From: Acidobacteriota bacterium | GTDB lineage: Bacteria; Acidobacteriota; Thermoanaerobaculia; Multivoradales; JAHEKO01 | NCBI GenBank assembly: GCA_030610025.1 | Contig: JAUWSP010000152.1 | Location: 1-6,613, forward strand | DNA: 6,613 nt | Direction of reading: 5' to 3' | Shown here: one piece after another, positions 5,479 through 6,613 of the stretch | Position numbering within the stretch: position 1 is the first letter of the stretch | Layout of the letters: each line of letters opens with the position of its first letter | The notes under the pieces: model-generated | Told to the model about the DNA's origin: nothing | What the model saw: the letters and a program-made list of their open reading frames with translations, nothing else | Database searches by the model: none | Translations under genes and position numbers: made by a program

Positions 5479-6613
5479 ATGCGCCCGAAGACCGTCCTGG
5501 TCCTGTTTGTCATCGTGGTCGCGCTGCTGGCTTTCATCGGGTTCTACGAGCGCGAGCTGCCCTCGAGCGACGAGCGGGGTGAGCTGGCCAGGAAGGCCAT
5601 CCCCTTTGATCGTGACGAGGTCGAGAGAATCGAGTTGGAGCGGCAGGACCAACGGGTGGTGCTGGTCCGGCTTCCGAGTGAATCCGAGTCCGAGCTGAGC
5701 GATGATTCGCTGGGATTCTTCGAGGATCGGTGGCGGCTCGAGGAGCCGCTGCAGGGCAGGGCCGACGGGGAGCTCGTCAACGGCCTCCTGGACGCCCTGG
5801 AGGGGCTCGAGAGGTTGCGGTCGCTCGAAGGGATGGAGTCATCCGAGGCCGGACTGGACTCTCCCAGGGCGAGGCTGGTCCTGCATACCGATGCAGGGGC
5901 CAGGGAACTGCTGGTCGGCAGCGATGTGCCGGCCTCGGAGACCATGATCGTACGGGTCGATGGGGGAGATCCTCTCGTCGTGAGCAACTCCCTGTGGGAT
6001 GGTCTCGGTCACGAGCCTGGTGACTGGCGCAGCAAGGATCTCTACCTCGGGGAGCGAGACGCCATCGAGAGCGTTGTCCTGAAGACGGAGACCGCCAGGG
6101 TGCGCCTGGTTCGCCAAGGCGATTCGTTCCGAGTCGAGGAGCCAGTCATGGACCTGGCGGACCGAGACAGGGTCCGAGAACTGCTCGGTACCCTCGTCGG
6201 GCTGAGGGCTCACGCTTTCATCGACGAGCCGCAGGGCTCGCTCTCGGACCTCGGTCTCGATCCTCCGGTCGCGACTGTCGAAGTCAGCACCTCGAACGGA
6301 GACGGAGAGTTTCATCTGGACTGGGGACGAGCCGTTCCAGAGGCTCCTGCCAGGTCCTTCGCCCGAATCGGTGAGCAGGTCTTCGAGACCTCCGCCCCTT
6401 TGGCGGTGTCGCTTTCCTCGAGTCCCGAGGAGTGGCGGTCCCTGGATTTAACGACGCTCGGGACCCATGAGATCGACTCGGTTCGAGTCCTGGATGACGA
6501 AGGCGAGCTCACGCTCACGAGAGCTGGGGCGGATTGGGTGCGCAACGACGAAACGATCTCCTTCACGGCCGTCAGTGATCTTCTCTACTCGCTGGTGGAG
6601 GCCAGGGCGTCCG
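5479..6613 (+). CDS. DUF4340 domain protein, membrane-anchored, right end missing
   Basis: The frame is open for 378 codons to the window edge, so the C-terminus is missing. AGGAGG at 5467-5472 lies 6 nt before the ATG, and the gap to gldG is 3 bp. A basic start (MRPK) and one helix at about 5-23, followed by FYERE, make an N-terminal signal anchor with the rest outside the membrane. The outer part is a repeated module: a strand pair (I..V.L....V.L.R), W.LEEP or FRVEEP, a helix ending in L..L..L, then LGLD.P and another strand. Copies begin near residues 47, 195 and 331; the third is cut by the edge. WRS.DL precedes copies two and three (183-188, 319-324). An acidic Ser/Glu stretch (about 67-83) interrupts the first. 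DUF4340 genes often follow gldG-like genes. The molecular function is unknown; a periplasmic part of this ABC complex is the inference. Confidence 0.9.
   Translation, partial: MRPKTVLVLFVIVVALLAFIGFYERELPSSDERGELARKAIPFDRDEVERIELERQDQRVVLVRLPSESESELSDDSLGFFEDRWRLEEPLQGRADGELVNGLLDALEGLERLRSLEGMESSEAGLDSPRARLVLHTDAGARELLVGSDVPASETMIVRVDGGDPLVVSNSLWDGLGHEPGDWRSKDLYLGERDAIESVVLKTETARVRLVRQGDSFRVEEPVMDLADRDRVRELLGTLVGLRAHAFIDEPQGSLSDLGLDPPVATVEVSTSNGDGEFHLDWGRAVPEAPARSFARIGEQVFETSAPLAVSLSSSPEEWRSLDLTTLGTHEIDSVRVLDDEGELTLTRAGADWVRNDETISFTAVSDLLYSLVEARAS

Noticed and set aside
4750..5652. A 300-codon minus-strand frame across the end of gldG and the start of the DUF4340 gene
   Set aside because: It crosses two well-supported genes, has low-complexity His/Gln/Arg composition and shows no family motifs.
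6474..6492. A tRNA T-arm-like GGTTCGAGTCC
   Set aside because: The flanking bases do not form a T-stem, no acceptor or anticodon arm is nearby, and it lies within the DUF4340 reading frame.
1..6613. A defence system, mobile element or CRISPR array
   Set aside because: No transposase, integrase, nuclease, toxin or direct-repeat array was found; the long coding regions are accounted for by channel, small-protein and ABC genes.

Overview
This is a GC-rich window (roughly 60-65% by eye, not computed). GC-rich third positions, strong AGGAGG-type ribosome sites in one operon and the gene families present suggest a Gram-negative-type bacterium of the Myxococcota/Desulfobacterota/Acidobacteriota kind. 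That placement is inference; no marker gene settles it. There are five complete protein genes and one cut off at the right edge. I see no rRNA, tRNA, CRISPR array, insertion sequence or phage gene.

Left part (1-1766): a short 9-bp-period tandem repeat at the edge, possibly the end of an upstream reading frame, then a complete potassium-channel gene. The protein has a two-helix pore with a TTGYG filter and two tandem RCK (TrkA-N/TrkA-C) modules. The first nucleotide-binding fold is degenerate and the second is canonical.

Middle (1773-2211): a small charged coiled-coil protein lies on the minus strand, only 6 bp from the channel stop and convergent with it. Its start faces a divergent regulatory region that holds a good sigma-70-like promoter (TTCACC-17-TATAAA, with an extended TG) for the right-hand operon, plus several small dyads.

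Right part (2233-6613): a tightly packed operon (4-bp overlap, then gaps of 4 and 3 bp) encodes a GldA-type ABC ATPase, a GldF-type six-helix ABC-2 permease, a GldG-type membrane-anchored auxiliary protein and a DUF4340 protein that runs off the window. Together they look like one envelope ABC machine. The ATPase and permease form the core. GldG (helix, large outer domain, helix) and the single-anchor DUF4340 protein supply the extracytoplasmic parts. The substrate is unknown. In Flavobacterium, GldFG homologues are needed for gliding, but homologues also occur in bacteria not known to glide, so gliding should not be assumed.

The most interesting points are the GldAFG-DUF4340 assembly and the internal repeats of its last protein, the altered filter and degenerate first RCK of the channel, and two genes with no Shine-Dalgarno that both show TANNNT exactly 6 nt before the start codon, suggesting leaderless mRNAs.
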